NCBI RefSeq assembly: GCF_009467825.1
Contig: NZ_WIOK01000003.1
Coordinates: 62,001 to 126,000, forward strand
Direction of reading: 5' to 3'
Source: Cyclobacterium xiamenense
Lineage (GTDB): Bacteria; Bacteroidota; Bacteroidia; Cytophagales; Cyclobacteriaceae
Length of the DNA: 64,000 bases
Shown: positions 9,025 to 18,513 of the stretch, in pieces
Position numbering within the stretch: position 1 is the first letter of the stretch
Layout: each line of letters opens with the position of its first letter
Translations under genes and position numbers: made by a program
The notes under the pieces: model-generated
Database searches by the model: none
What the model was told of the DNA's origin: nothing
What the model saw: the letters and a program-made list of their open reading frames with translations, nothing else

Positions 9025-10251
9025 ATGAAACTATTACACACGGCAGATTGGCATTTGGGGAAAAGGCTGCAGGACGTATCGCGTCTGGAGGAGCAGAAAT
9101 TGGTCCTGGAAGAAATCATCGACCTGGCCGACCGGCACGAAGTAGACATGGTGCTGCTCGCAGGAGACGTCTTTGACACCTTTAACCCCAGTCACGAAGC
9201 CGTAGAATTGCTTTACAAAACACTTCGCAGGCTATCCAAAAACGGAGACCGTCCCATCGTCGTCATTTCCGGCAACCACGACAGCACGCAGTTTATCGAA
9301 GCCCCCGATCCGCTAGCCAGGGAACTGGGAATCTTCTTTTACAGCCGGTACGATACGGTGATTCCTACGGGAAAACTGGAAAACGGCTCGGAAGTCCTTT
9401 TTTCAGACACCGGCTTTGTTTCCCTCAAGCTGCCCCGCTTTGATTTTCCCGTCCGCATCATCCTGGCTCCCTACGCCAATGAATTGCTCCTCCGCACCTA
9501 CCTGGGCGAAGCCGACCGGGAAGCGGAACTGCGACAGGTGCTGGCAGACAGGTGGCAAGAAATCGCCGATCGGTATTGTGACGAGCAGGGCGTTAACCTT
9601 TTTCTAGGGCATTTCTTTTTCGTCAAAGAAGGCGAAAAACCCGAGCCGGAACCCGAGAGCGAACGTCCCATCCTTCATGTGGGCGGTGCGCAGGCGCTGT
9701 ATACCGCTCACATACCGGCCCAGATACAGTACGCGGCCCTGGGGCACCTGCACCGCTACCATGCCTGCAGCACCGCACCCGTACCAGCAGTCTACGCCAG
9801 TTCCCCACTGGCCTACTCCTTTAGCGAAGCGGGTCAGCAAAAACAGGTCGTCCTGATCGAAGCAGCACCCGGAAAACCCGTGCACTACGAACCTCTGCCC
9901 CTTTATCAGGGCCGGACGCTGGAAAGAAAAACCTTCGATAACCTAACCGCTGCACTGGAATGGCTGGAAACCCATCCGGATTGCTTCGTAGAGCTTACCT
10001 ACGAAACCAGCCACTCGATAGATGCGGCAACCCGGCGTAGCCTGATGAACGCCCACGACGGCATCATCAACCTCATCCCATTGATTCAATCCAGGGAACG
10101 CGCCGGCGAACAGCAACTGCAGGTGCAGGACTTGGAACGGGACATGTCCAGCCTTTTCCGGATGTATTACCAGAGCGAAAAAGGACAGCCGCCCAACCAG
10201 GAACTGCTGGGCATATTTAACGAAGTTATCTCCCAAGCCGACCCCTCATGA
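9025..10251 (+). CDS. sbcD: exonuclease SbcD, Mre11-type subunit
   Basis: 408-residue calcineurin-like metallophosphoesterase with the Mre11 motifs HTADWHLGKRL, LLAGDVFD, ISGNHDS and LGHLHRYH. It forms the nuclease half of the SbcCD complex, which cuts DNA hairpins and processes blocked double-strand ends. Its stop overlaps the sbcC start (ATGA at 10248-10251), so the two subunits are translationally coupled. Confidence 0.96.
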   Translation: MKLLHTADWHLGKRLQDVSRLEEQKLVLEEIIDLADRHEVDMVLLAGDVFDTFNPSHEAVELLYKTLRRLSKNGDRPIVVISGNHDSTQFIEAPDPLARELGIFFYSRYDTVIPTGKLENGSEVLFSDTGFVSLKLPRFDFPVRIILAPYANELLLRTYLGEADREAELRQVLADRWQEIADRYCDEQGVNLFLGHFFFVKEGEKPEPEPESERPILHVGGAQALYTAHIPAQIQYAALGHLHRYHACSTAPVPAVYASSPLAYSFSEAGQQKQVVLIEAAPGKPVHYEPLPLYQGRTLERKTFDNLTAALEWLETHPDCFVELTYETSHSIDAATRRSLMNAHDGIINLIPLIQSRERAGEQQLQVQDLERDMSSLFRMYYQSEKGQPPNQELLGIFNEVISQADPS

Positions 10252-13200
10252 TTCCCGAAAAACTCACCCTTCAAGGACTGTATTCCTACAAGGAACCCCA
10301 GACGATTGACTTCAGCTCGCTGACGGCAGCCGGTCTCTTTGGTATATTTGGTGCCGTGGGCAGTGGGAAGTCTTCCTTGTTGGAAGCCATCCTTCTGGCC
10401 TTGTATGGCAGCACGGAAAGGCTTTCCGATAGGGGTGAAAAAAACAGCATGGTCAACCTTCAGAGCGAGTCATTGCTGATCAGTTTTGAGTTTCGGGCGG
10501 GAAAAAACAACCAAAAACGGTTCCTCGCTCGGTACAGTGTCAAACGTAACCCCAAAAATTTTGACGAAATACGCACGCCAGAACACCACTTTTACCGCAA
10601 CGATCAGAACGAATGGATTCCCATTCCAGAAAAAGCTGAGGCTATCCTGGGGATGAAAATGGACCATTTCAAACAAACGGTGATCATTCCCCAGGGCAAG
10701 TTTCGGGAATTTATCGATCTGACCCCCGGACCCAGGGCCTCCATGATGAAGGAGCTGTTTGGACTGGAGCGATTTGATCTTTCCGGTAAGACGGGCATCC
10801 TGTTCAAAAAGGCCAAAGAGGAAATGATCAAACTCGAAACCCGTCTGGAAGCCCTGGAAGCGCTTTCACCAGAAAAGCTAGCGGAAGAACAAGCGGAAGC
10901 AGAAAAAATAGCGCACCTGGTCAACGAAAAAGAAAAAGCCTTCGAGAAATCTTCCCGAAGCCTGCAAGAAATGGAACGGTTTCGGGAAAAGCATCAAGAA
11001 CTTATCCAGTCCAAAAAAACCTGGGAGGTACTGCAACAACAACTTCCGGAAATTGAAAAAAAGAAAGAGGAACTCAAAAAATTCCTGCAGGCGAATACCT
11101 ACCTACGCCCGGTATGGGAAAAAATAACCGAAGAAGAACTTGCGCTGGAGGAGGCGACTGTCGGGACCATTAACTGCACCCGATTCAAAGAAACCTACAA
11201 AACAGAGATCGAAACACTGGAAAAACAGGAAGCCGAACTGAAACGAAAAGTAGACCAACGCCCACAGCGCGAGGCCAAAATACGGGATTTGCAGAAAGTA
11301 TTGGAAATTCAAGGCCTGAATCAACAGCTTCGTGCCCTCCAGGAAAACCTGGAATCCCTGAAACCACAGCTGGAAACCGCTCAGCAAAGCCTCCAATCCG
11401 GAGAAAAAGACCTGGAAAAACAGGAGCAGGAAGCCGAATCCGTCGAAACTGCCGATGGACATCTGGAGCTAGCCGAACTTCAGCAGGAGGGTAGGGAATG
11501 GAGAAAACTACTGACGCAAAAAAAATCCCTACAGGAGCAGCTAGAAAGGCTACAGGCAGAGGCAAGCGCGATTTCCAGCAAGATAGCCCAATCCCAGGCC
11601 CTACGGCCAGCCGCTTACACCGATATGGATGAGTGGATGGATGTCCAAAAAGAGTCAATCAAAGCCCTGGAGCTGAAAAAGGACGAATTGATAGCGAAAA
11701 AAGCCCTACAATCCCACGCCCATGCCTTGAAGGAAGGAGAGGCCTGCCCTTTGTGTGGATCACTGGAGCATCCCTTTCCACTTGCAGGCAACCCTGCGGG
11801 CAAAGATGCGCTAACCACGCTACAGAAATCGCTGCAGCACTCCCTGGAAGAACTGGAGCAAACACGGGTGTTGACGAGGGATCTCCTGCTCCTTCAAACC
11901 AAACAGGAACACCAGGCCGGACTGATACGACATGCAGAACAGGAACGGGAGCAGGTACAGCTACAACTCGATCAACTACTGCAAATCCTCGCCACCAAAG
12001 GGATCGAGGGACCCGAAGCCCTGGATGCCAAATGCGAGGAACTCGAACAACGGCTGCGACAGCAATCCGCCCGCCAGAAAACTATCCGGGAACTCCGAAA
12101 ACAATTGGATCAGCTCAGAAAAAAGATTCAACACGATCAGAACCGGTACCGGGAAGTGGAGCAGCAGTTGCTCGGCCTTCGCAGCACGGCAGCCGCAAAG
12201 GAAGAAGAAATTTCTGACAGGGAGTTTGGTCAAGCCTATCTGAATACCGCCTCCGGTACCATTCGGAAAACGATCGCAAAAGTACAGCAAGACATACGAG
12301 AGACCGCCCACCTGCTGGATGGGAAGCAAAAAGTACTAAAAGATACGCGCGATAAAGCTGCCACAAACCTGGCCAACCTCCAAAATTTTGCGCAAAAAAA
12401 AGAAACCTGCCAGCAAAAGCTGGAAAGCCTGAAAGCGGAGTATGCCAAACTATTGCTGGAATACGGGTTTTCGGACGATGCGGAATTAACTGAACTTTTT
12501 ACCAGTAAACTAGATGCTGAAAAAACCGATCGACTGATTCGGGAATACGAGCAAAACTGCTCAGTGGTCAACTCGCGAATTACTGAACTGGAGAAGTTAA
12601 AAGGAGTGGTGGACTTCCGGCAACAAGCCTACGATGCCCTTTCGGTAGCGCATGGAGAAGCGAAAGGCGAATTGGAGGATTTAAAAAACCAGCTGACACT
12701 GTTGTTGCGATCTCTGGCCGAAATTCGGGAAAAACTATCCCTCAAGTCCGAACTCAGCCAGGCCGCCAACAAACTGCAGACCCGCCTAAGCTACCTCAAA
12801 GAACTGGAGCAGCTGTTCAAGGGCTCCGGATTTGTCAAGTACCTGAGTCGCATCTACCTGCAAGAGCTTTGCAATACCGCCAACCTCCGTTTTTCCAAAC
12901 TGACCAAAAATAGCCTGAGTCTGGAAATTGACGATGCCAACACGTTTTGGGTGACCGACCACCTCAATGGAGGAAAGAAACGCTTGTTGAAAACCCTCTC
13001 TGGTGGGCAAACCTTTCAGGCCTCGCTCTGTCTGGCGCTGGCACTGGCTGAAAAAATCAAATCCCTCAACCAGGCCGACCAAAGCTTTTTCTTTCTGGAC
13101 GAGGGGTTTGGCGCCCTGGACCGGCAATCCCTGCGAGTGGTTTTTGAGACGCTAAAAGCATTGCGTCACGAAAACCGCATCGTCGGCATCATCAGCCACG

Positions 13201-13289
13201 TGGAGGAACTCCAACAAGAAATTGCGGTGTACGCCACCATTGAATTGGATCCGGAAAAAGGAAGTCAGGTACAGTATAGTTTTCGTTGA
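10248..13289 (+). CDS. sbcC: exonuclease SbcC, Rad50-type ATPase subunit
   Basis: 1013 residues. N-terminal Walker A (GAVGSGKSSLLEA), long coiled coils, a zinc-hook CPLCG near residue 500 for dimerisation, more coiled coil, then the ABC signature TLSGGQTFQASL, Walker B FFFLDEGFGALD and a C-terminal ISHVEEL. It uses ATP to open DNA ends for SbcD. Length is normal for the family. Confidence 0.96.
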   Translation: MIPEKLTLQGLYSYKEPQTIDFSSLTAAGLFGIFGAVGSGKSSLLEAILLALYGSTERLSDRGEKNSMVNLQSESLLISFEFRAGKNNQKRFLARYSVKRNPKNFDEIRTPEHHFYRNDQNEWIPIPEKAEAILGMKMDHFKQTVIIPQGKFREFIDLTPGPRASMMKELFGLERFDLSGKTGILFKKAKEEMIKLETRLEALEALSPEKLAEEQAEAEKIAHLVNEKEKAFEKSSRSLQEMERFREKHQELIQSKKTWEVLQQQLPEIEKKKEELKKFLQANTYLRPVWEKITEEELALEEATVGTINCTRFKETYKTEIETLEKQEAELKRKVDQRPQREAKIRDLQKVLEIQGLNQQLRALQENLESLKPQLETAQQSLQSGEKDLEKQEQEAESVETADGHLELAELQQEGREWRKLLTQKKSLQEQLERLQAEASAISSKIAQSQALRPAAYTDMDEWMDVQKESIKALELKKDELIAKKALQSHAHALKEGEACPLCGSLEHPFPLAGNPAGKDALTTLQKSLQHSLEELEQTRVLTRDLLLLQTKQEHQAGLIRHAEQEREQVQLQLDQLLQILATKGIEGPEALDAKCEELEQRLRQQSARQKTIRELRKQLDQLRKKIQHDQNRYREVEQQLLGLRSTAAAKEEEISDREFGQAYLNTASGTIRKTIAKVQQDIRETAHLLDGKQKVLKDTRDKAATNLANLQNFAQKKETCQQKLESLKAEYAKLLLEYGFSDDAELTELFTSKLDAEKTDRLIREYEQNCSVVNSRITELEKLKGVVDFRQQAYDALSVAHGEAKGELEDLKNQLTLLLRSLAEIREKLSLKSELSQAANKLQTRLSYLKELEQLFKGSGFVKYLSRIYLQELCNTANLRFSKLTKNSLSLEIDDANTFWVTDHLNGGKKRLLKTLSGGQTFQASLCLALALAEKIKSLNQADQSFFFLDEGFGALDRQSLRVVFETLKALRHENRIVGIISHVEELQQEIAVYATIELDPEKGSQVQYSFR

Positions 13290-13292
13290 TGT

Positions 13293-13360
13293 AAAAAAAC
13301 CGGCCATCCTCCTCATTGGTAGGTAATAGGAGTTCCTACCGCTGGCTGAGGGTGGCCGGT
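13293..13360 (-). terminator. branched terminator of the glucan operon
   Basis: On the minus strand an outer stem (ACCGGCCAC.../...GGATGGCCGGT) encloses an inner hairpin GGTAGG...CCTACC, followed by seven U residues. It ends the GH57 transcript and faces the sbcC 3' end. Confidence 0.7.
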
Positions 13361-13388
13361 CTGACGGGAACAAAAGTCCCGAAGATTT

Positions 13389-14597
13389 TTAGCCAGAGAC
13401 CGGGGCGCGTTCTCCTTGTTTGAGACGCAAAATAAAGTCGCTCAGCACATTCATATAATTGATAAAGGCTTCGTAAGGGCTTTCATAGGGGCTGAAATAA
13501 GCATGAATATCCCCATCCGAAAAAAACTTGGTACACATGTAGTAAAAATGATCGCTGGTCTGCAGGTAGCGCCAGTCCCGGTGGATTTCCGGGTCGTTGG
13601 AACTCTTTACCTTCGCTTCGAGTTCAAATAGCCTGTCAAAGGCTTCGTCCTGAAGGTCATTGCCCAGCCATGCGGTCAGGTCACGCTCTTCATCGGCCCA
13701 GGAAATGGGAATGGGTACGTGAATTTTCCCGACAGGGGAAGCGTTCGCAATGACCTCCGAGGGGGTGGAGAACGTGAAATTGGTTTGGTTAAAAACCGCA
13801 TCCGGCAGGTGACGCATGAACTCGAAAATCCCCGTTTCCTTCCACTGATGCTCCCCAAACGTTTCGTAATCCATGAACAAATTGATCACTTCGTCTTCGG
13901 CCGGTACCTGGTTGAGCCAACCCATGAATTTATCGGTTGTCAGCGGGTAGTCGGACCATTTTTTCTCGCCAAAGCGAAAGGCAATGTCATCGCTCAGCCG
14001 GAAGTTTTTTAGCAGAACCTTGAGTTTGGGCTCGTTGGCATTGACGTAGACAAAATTCGGGCTTTTCCAACCCAAGATATGTTTGGCTCCCTCTGAAAGA
14101 ATGCCATCGAAGCCCATTCCCGCGACCATTTCTCCGATGCTGTCGGAGTAAATGAGTTCGGTGTTCCGAAACACCCGGGGGGTATAGCCATTGAAATGCT
14201 GCTTTATTTTCTCCTGATGCAGCTGGACCATATCTTTGAATTCCGATTCACTTTTCAGGGCGCAGAGGGAGTGGGCGTACGTCTCGTTGAGCAGCTCTAC
14301 GTGACCGGTAGCGACCAACTCCTGAAAGCTGTGCAATACCTCCGGGGCATAGGCTTCCATCTGGTCGAGAATGGTTCCTGACAGGGAAAAACAAACCTTA
14401 AATTTCCCGTCAAACTTCCGAATGAGTTCGAGCAGCAGCTGGTTCATGGGCAGGTAACACTTTTTAGCCACCTTGTTCATGATGTTTCTATTGGCGTAAT
14501 CGTCCCAATAATCGTGATCGTCCCCAATTTCAAAAAATCGGTAGGGCTTTAATCGAAAAGGTTGGTGTACTTGAAAATAAAAACAAATGGTTCTCAT
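13389..14597 (-). CDS. glycoside hydrolase family 57 (alpha-amylase/glucanotransferase-like)
   Basis: 402 residues starting MRTICFYFQVHQPFR. GH57 conserved regions are visible: VHQPFR, the probable nucleophile Glu in RNTELIYSD, and the acid/base Asp in MDYETFGEH. GH57 enzymes act on alpha-1,4-glucans with retention; whether this one hydrolyses, transfers or branches cannot be told from sequence alone. No signal peptide, so cytosolic. It is the last gene of a tightly packed operon behind GT4 and the debranching enzyme, which fits glycogen turnover. Confidence 0.92.
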   Translation of the reverse strand: MRTICFYFQVHQPFRLKPYRFFEIGDDHDYWDDYANRNIMNKVAKKCYLPMNQLLLELIRKFDGKFKVCFSLSGTILDQMEAYAPEVLHSFQELVATGHVELLNETYAHSLCALKSESEFKDMVQLHQEKIKQHFNGYTPRVFRNTELIYSDSIGEMVAGMGFDGILSEGAKHILGWKSPNFVYVNANEPKLKVLLKNFRLSDDIAFRFGEKKWSDYPLTTDKFMGWLNQVPAEDEVINLFMDYETFGEHQWKETGIFEFMRHLPDAVFNQTNFTFSTPSEVIANASPVGKIHVPIPISWADEERDLTAWLGNDLQDEAFDRLFELEAKVKSSNDPEIHRDWRYLQTSDHFYYMCTKFFSDGDIHAYFSPYESPYEAFINYMNVLSDFILRLKQGERAPVSG

Positions 14598-14600
14598 ATC

Positions 14601-15881
14601 CTATTGATTTACGGTTTCCTTGTATATATCGATGACCTTTTTGGCCACATGTTCCCATTTGAGCCGCTTCAGTTCCTCTCTGCCTAGCTCCCGGAACATT
14701 TTTGAAATCCCATTGTAATGCAACAGCGCAAAGATGGCGTCTGCCATGGCATCGATGTCCCAAAAATCGACTTTAACGGCATTTTGGAGTACTTCTGCCA
14801 CGCCGGATTGTTTGGAAATGATCACCGGGGTATTGTGGCGGACGGCTTCCAATGGGGAAATACCAAATGGCTCGGATACCGAAGGCATGACGTACACATC
14901 GCTGATCGCAAACATTTTGTCCACATCGTCACCTTTGAGAAATCCGGTGAAATGAAACTTGGTTCCGATCCGCAACTCGGCCACCCGCTGAATCATGCGG
15001 TTGAGTAAGTCCCCTGAACCGGCCATGACAAAACGTACATTATCGTCCTTTCGAATGACTTTGTGTGCCGCTTCAACAAAATATTCAGGACCTTTTTGAA
15101 AGGTGATACGTCCGAGGAATGTGACTATTTTCTCGGGTACTTTCTTCTCCTCCTTGGATTTGATGATGCTGGTATCCAGGACGGCATTGTGCACCACCGT
15201 CACCTTTTCTTCGGGAATCCCGTATTTTGATACGATGGTGTTTTTGGTAAGTTGGCTGACGGCGATGATTTTATCTGCGGCTTCCATGCCGGCTTTTTCA
15301 ATATCGTACACGCGCTGATTCACCGTCTGACCGGATCGGTCAAATTCGGTGGCATGTACATGGGCGATTAGGGGCTTCCCGCTCATTTTTTTGGCGGCAA
15401 TTCCTGCAGGAAACGAAAGCCAGTCGTGGGCATGGATGAGGTCAAATTTTTTGTTTTTCGCAATTTGTGCGGCCACCAGCGCATAGCGGGATACCTCCAG
15501 GATCAGGTCTTTGCCGTATTTGCCGCTAAAGGAAAATTTATTGGAAAGCACGCTGGATTCCAGCTCGTCCTGGTCCTTCAGCAGGCGTTCGGTATGGTTG
15601 TGGTACTCTTCGGGACTCAGGTAAGGAATTAAAAAAGAACTGACTTCCAGGTAGGTAAGGTTTTTCCAGATATCCCTGAAACGTCGTTCCCGGTAATCGA
15701 TTTCCACATCGCTGGCGTTAACGAACTCCGCAAGCGGGTCCTCGTCTCCCCAAAGCTTCGGAACTACGAAAATCAGGTCTTGTTTGTGGTGGGCCATTCC
15801 CTTTACCAACCCATAGCAGGCAGTACCTAAACCTCCGGAAATATGGGGAGGAAATTCCCATCCAAACATTAAAACTTTCAT
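14601..15881 (-). CDS. GT4 glycosyltransferase, glycogen-synthase-like
   Basis: 426 residues with two Rossmann domains of the GT-B fold: the N-terminal LMFGWEFPPHISGGLG loop typical of starch/glycogen synthases, IHAHDWLSFPAG, and the C-terminal donor-site motif SEPFGISPLEAV. It probably extends alpha-1,4-glucan from a nucleotide sugar. It starts 12 nt after the debranching enzyme and ends 3 nt before GH57, so the three are co-transcribed. The donor (ADP- or UDP-glucose) is not decided by what I can see. Confidence 0.9.
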   Translation of the reverse strand: MKVLMFGWEFPPHISGGLGTACYGLVKGMAHHKQDLIFVVPKLWGDEDPLAEFVNASDVEIDYRERRFRDIWKNLTYLEVSSFLIPYLSPEEYHNHTERLLKDQDELESSVLSNKFSFSGKYGKDLILEVSRYALVAAQIAKNKKFDLIHAHDWLSFPAGIAAKKMSGKPLIAHVHATEFDRSGQTVNQRVYDIEKAGMEAADKIIAVSQLTKNTIVSKYGIPEEKVTVVHNAVLDTSIIKSKEEKKVPEKIVTFLGRITFQKGPEYFVEAAHKVIRKDDNVRFVMAGSGDLLNRMIQRVAELRIGTKFHFTGFLKGDDVDKMFAISDVYVMPSVSEPFGISPLEAVRHNTPVIISKQSGVAEVLQNAVKVDFWDIDAMADAIFALLHYNGISKMFRELGREELKRLKWEHVAKKVIDIYKETVNQ

Positions 15882-15893
15882 AAAAAAACCTTT

Positions 15894-17810
15894 TTAAAGA
15901 TTGTCGACTAAATATTTCATCCGCAGCAATTCCCCGACGCTCCATGCCTGAGAAATCGCCCCCTTCGGCCTGTGGGGAGGATCTCCATCGTAAATTTCGG
16001 CGATAGCTCCCACTCCGTACTGGGTCATCACCCCATCAAAGCTACTGATCATGTTCTCCACCAATTTTTTCCCTTGTTTCCCATGCAGCTTTAAGTATCC
16101 TTCGGCAAAATGGCCCAGCAACCAAGGCCAGGCAGTACCCTGGTGGTAGGCATTGTCTCGCTCGTACTGATCGCCCTGATAATACCCTTTGTAACGGGGA
16201 TCACTGGGGGCCAGTGTCCGGAGTCCCCGGTTGGTAAACAAGTTGTTTTTGACCACCTCCAGTACCTGGTCCTTCTGTTCGTTACTAAGCGGGCTGTAGG
16301 GAAGGGATGTGGCAAATACCATGTTTGGCCGGATGGACCAATCCTTTTTCTCTCCCTGCACCACGTCAGCCAGGTACCCTTTCTTCTCGTTCCAAAATTC
16401 GGTTACAAACGATTCTTCCAGTGTATCCGCCAGTGCTTTTGCTTCCTCATCTCCGCAGAGTTCGTGATAAAAACGCAAGGCATTGTACCACAGGGCGTTG
16501 ATTTCTACGGGGCAGCCCAGGCGCTGAGTGACTGGCCCGTCTTTGGTGACAGCGTCCATCCAGGTCAGCGCGATGCCCTCTTCCCCCCCACACAATAGGC
16601 CATTTTCCATCACATGGATGTTAAAAGCAGTTCCTCTCACAAAACCGTCGATGATTCCCTTGAGCTTTTCGAGGTAACGGTCACGGACCGTATCCGCATC
16701 GCCAGTAAAAATCACGTATTGCTGCAAAGCCCAGAAATACCAAAGAGGGGCATCAATGCTGTTCATGTTGGTCATCACCCCGCTACCGACGTTTGGAAAC
16801 AAGGCACCTTTCAAGTCCCGGGACATGGAGTCCATCACGTCCAAAAATGTCTGCTTATCCCCCATGGTCAGCGTCAGGCCCGGTAAGGCAATGAAGGTAT
16901 CCCTTCCCCACCAGCCAAACCAGGGATAGCCGGCAATGACCCGGGTCTCTCCATTCCGTCGGCTGATAAATTGCCCGGCCGAGTTTTTGAGGCAATTGAC
17001 AAAGTTATCCCGCGGAATGCGGCGGCTGATTTCCTCCTTGAAGGACTCCTGGAGCTTTTCCGGAACTGCTTCCTTCAGGCCGGCAGACAAGATCACTGAC
17101 TCTCCTTTTTCCATGCTAAATTCGAAATAGCCCGGTACGTACAGGTCCTCCTGGTAATCGTATCCCCGTTCAATCTCCCGGATATATTCGATGTTGTAAA
17201 ACCAATCGGGAACCGGCACAAAAACGTTATCCTTTGAGATTTGAAGGGAAAGAGGGTCGTAGGCCTCGTACAGGCGAAACTGTACGCCACTTTTTATTTT
17301 TTTAATCTTTTTATTGACATAGGTATTGGCCTTGGACAGGGAATGGTACCCCCGAAATGCCAGAAAGGGGCTTACCCGCAGTTTGGTGGGAATCAGCGCA
17401 TCCACCAGGGTGTATTTTACCATGACGCGGTCCGCCGTCGAATCCAGGATGATTTCTTTTTCCAGAACTACCCCCCCTACCCGGTATCGGAGTTTCGGTA
17501 TGGGCTCGGAGTCAAAATCCTCCAGGTATTTGTGTCCGCGAGGGTAATAGTTTCCCGGATACTTATTGATACCTAGATTAAACAAAGCATCCTTTTGTGC
17601 GATGGTTTCGTGCAGATTGGAAAGCAATACGTGTAGCTGTCCATCGATCTGCGGCTGGGGTGCCACCAAGAGCCCGTGGTATTTCCTTGTATTGCAGCCG
17701 ATAATCGTCGTACTCGTATAGCATCCGGATCGATTGGACCGGATGATTTCTTTTTCTAAAGAATAATTCAGGTTAATGAGTTGCGTCTTATCGAAATGTA
17801 TGTAGCTCAT
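15894..17810 (-). CDS. glycogen debranching enzyme (amylo-alpha-1,6-glucosidase, GH133-like)
   Basis: 638 residues. The N-terminal part (1-about 240) is a beta-sandwich with RSNRSGCYTSTTIIGCNTRK. The C-terminal (alpha/alpha)6 barrel carries RNGETRVIAGYPWFGWWGRD and later GLRTLAPSDPRYKGYY and QGTAWPWLLGHFAEGYL, which are characteristic of bacterial and archaeal debranching enzymes. It removes alpha-1,6 branches. It heads the three-gene alpha-glucan operon. ATG 17810 overlaps the stop of a hydrophobic open frame upstream, whose reality is doubtful. Confidence 0.93.
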   Translation of the reverse strand: MSYIHFDKTQLINLNYSLEKEIIRSNRSGCYTSTTIIGCNTRKYHGLLVAPQPQIDGQLHVLLSNLHETIAQKDALFNLGINKYPGNYYPRGHKYLEDFDSEPIPKLRYRVGGVVLEKEIILDSTADRVMVKYTLVDALIPTKLRVSPFLAFRGYHSLSKANTYVNKKIKKIKSGVQFRLYEAYDPLSLQISKDNVFVPVPDWFYNIEYIREIERGYDYQEDLYVPGYFEFSMEKGESVILSAGLKEAVPEKLQESFKEEISRRIPRDNFVNCLKNSAGQFISRRNGETRVIAGYPWFGWWGRDTFIALPGLTLTMGDKQTFLDVMDSMSRDLKGALFPNVGSGVMTNMNSIDAPLWYFWALQQYVIFTGDADTVRDRYLEKLKGIIDGFVRGTAFNIHVMENGLLCGGEEGIALTWMDAVTKDGPVTQRLGCPVEINALWYNALRFYHELCGDEEAKALADTLEESFVTEFWNEKKGYLADVVQGEKKDWSIRPNMVFATSLPYSPLSNEQKDQVLEVVKNNLFTNRGLRTLAPSDPRYKGYYQGDQYERDNAYHQGTAWPWLLGHFAEGYLKLHGKQGKKLVENMISSFDGVMTQYGVGAIAEIYDGDPPHRPKGAISQAWSVGELLRMKYLVDNL

Positions 17811-17936
17811 TTAAACAAAAGTTTGTGGTTTTTATAAAAATACTTGAATACTTCGTAAAGAAAAATTAATGGCGAAAAAACTACTCCAAATACCGTTATA
17901 AAAAGACCAACAATTTCCGACCACCAATTCAGCCAT

Positions 17937-17960
17937 AAAAAAAGGGGACATGATGTCCCC
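17937..17960 (-). terminator. terminator upstream of the glucan operon
   Basis: GGGGACAT-G-ATGTCCCC (17944-17960), followed on the minus strand by seven U. It lies 28 nt after a 44-codon open frame and about 127 nt before the debranching-enzyme start. It either ends a small transcript or acts as an attenuator. Confidence 0.65.
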
Positions 17961-17988
17961 CATTCTTTGTCGTATACTACCCTGTCGA

Positions 17989-18123
17989 TCAAGCACTTTC
18001 TTTCTGAATTTCTTCGAAATTCCTGATCGACTCTTCAAATTTAGCCATATACAAATGAACCTGGTTCAAATTGATATACCTGATTTGAGGAAATTTTTTA
18101 GAAGGTTGAAATAATTTAAACAT
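17989..18123 (-). CDS. small protein of 44 residues, unknown
   Basis: ATG 18123 to TGA 17989 encodes MFKLFQPSKKFPQIRYINLN followed by a more acidic, amphipathic second half ending in EIQKESA. There is no signal peptide or membrane segment. A good intrinsic terminator follows directly, which suggests a real short transcription unit or a leader peptide of the glucan operon. No homology recognised. Confidence 0.4.
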   Translation of the reverse strand: MFKLFQPSKKFPQIRYINLNQVHLYMAKFEESIRNFEEIQKESA

Positions 18124-18322
18124 GACTTCTGGAAATTAATTAAATCCTGCGATACCTGATACTCAAATTACATGCCACACACTACCAACCCAATCCGAAT
18201 AAAACCAGGCCCTGGTTAGGACCGGAAACCCGTTCACTAACCCCCCAACATTTCCGTACACCCTAGGTTTACGCGGCTACAAAAGCAACAAACGAACACT
18301 CGCCGTAAAAAGTTGCCTTCCC

Positions 18323-18354
18323 AAAAAAAACAACCCTCCCGGTATCTGGGAGGG
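18323..18354 (-). terminator. terminator of the tRNA-His gene
   Basis: Stem CCCTCCC/GGGAGGG (18334-18340, 18348-18354) with a 7-nt loop, then UUG and eight U on the minus strand. Confidence 0.8.
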
Positions 18355-18361
18355 TCTAGGG

Positions 18362-18436
18362 GGTGAAAGACCGGGTTCGAACCGGCGACCTCTGGTGCCA
18401 CAAACCAGCGCTCTAACCAGCTGAGCTACAATCACC
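18362..18436 (-). tRNA. tRNA-His (GTG)
   Basis: Minus-strand cloverleaf with the extra 5' G (G-1) opposite C73 that marks tRNA-His. The D arm is GCTC...GAGC, and the anticodon arm CTGGT-TTGTGGC-ACCAG has anticodon GTG. The T arm is GCCGG-TTCGAAC-CCGGT. CCA is not encoded. The acceptor stem has two consecutive T:T oppositions (18430/18368 and 18431/18367), which is unusual. Confidence 0.88.
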
Positions 18437-18513
18437 ATTTTTCACTTTTCCAATGCGTTTATCGGATGGGAATGCAAAGGTAATATGCTTTTTTTAGTCA
18501 AACAATACATTTG

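Noticed and set aside
11185-11658. Minus-strand open frames inside sbcC
   Set aside because: Antisense to the coiled-coil region; repetitive codons keep the opposite strand open.
17807-17992. 61-codon hydrophobic frame overlapping the debranching-enzyme start
   Set aside because: It only has a TTG start, contains an intrinsic terminator, and its hydrophobicity follows from T-rich DNA. Mentioned in a finding but not called as a gene.
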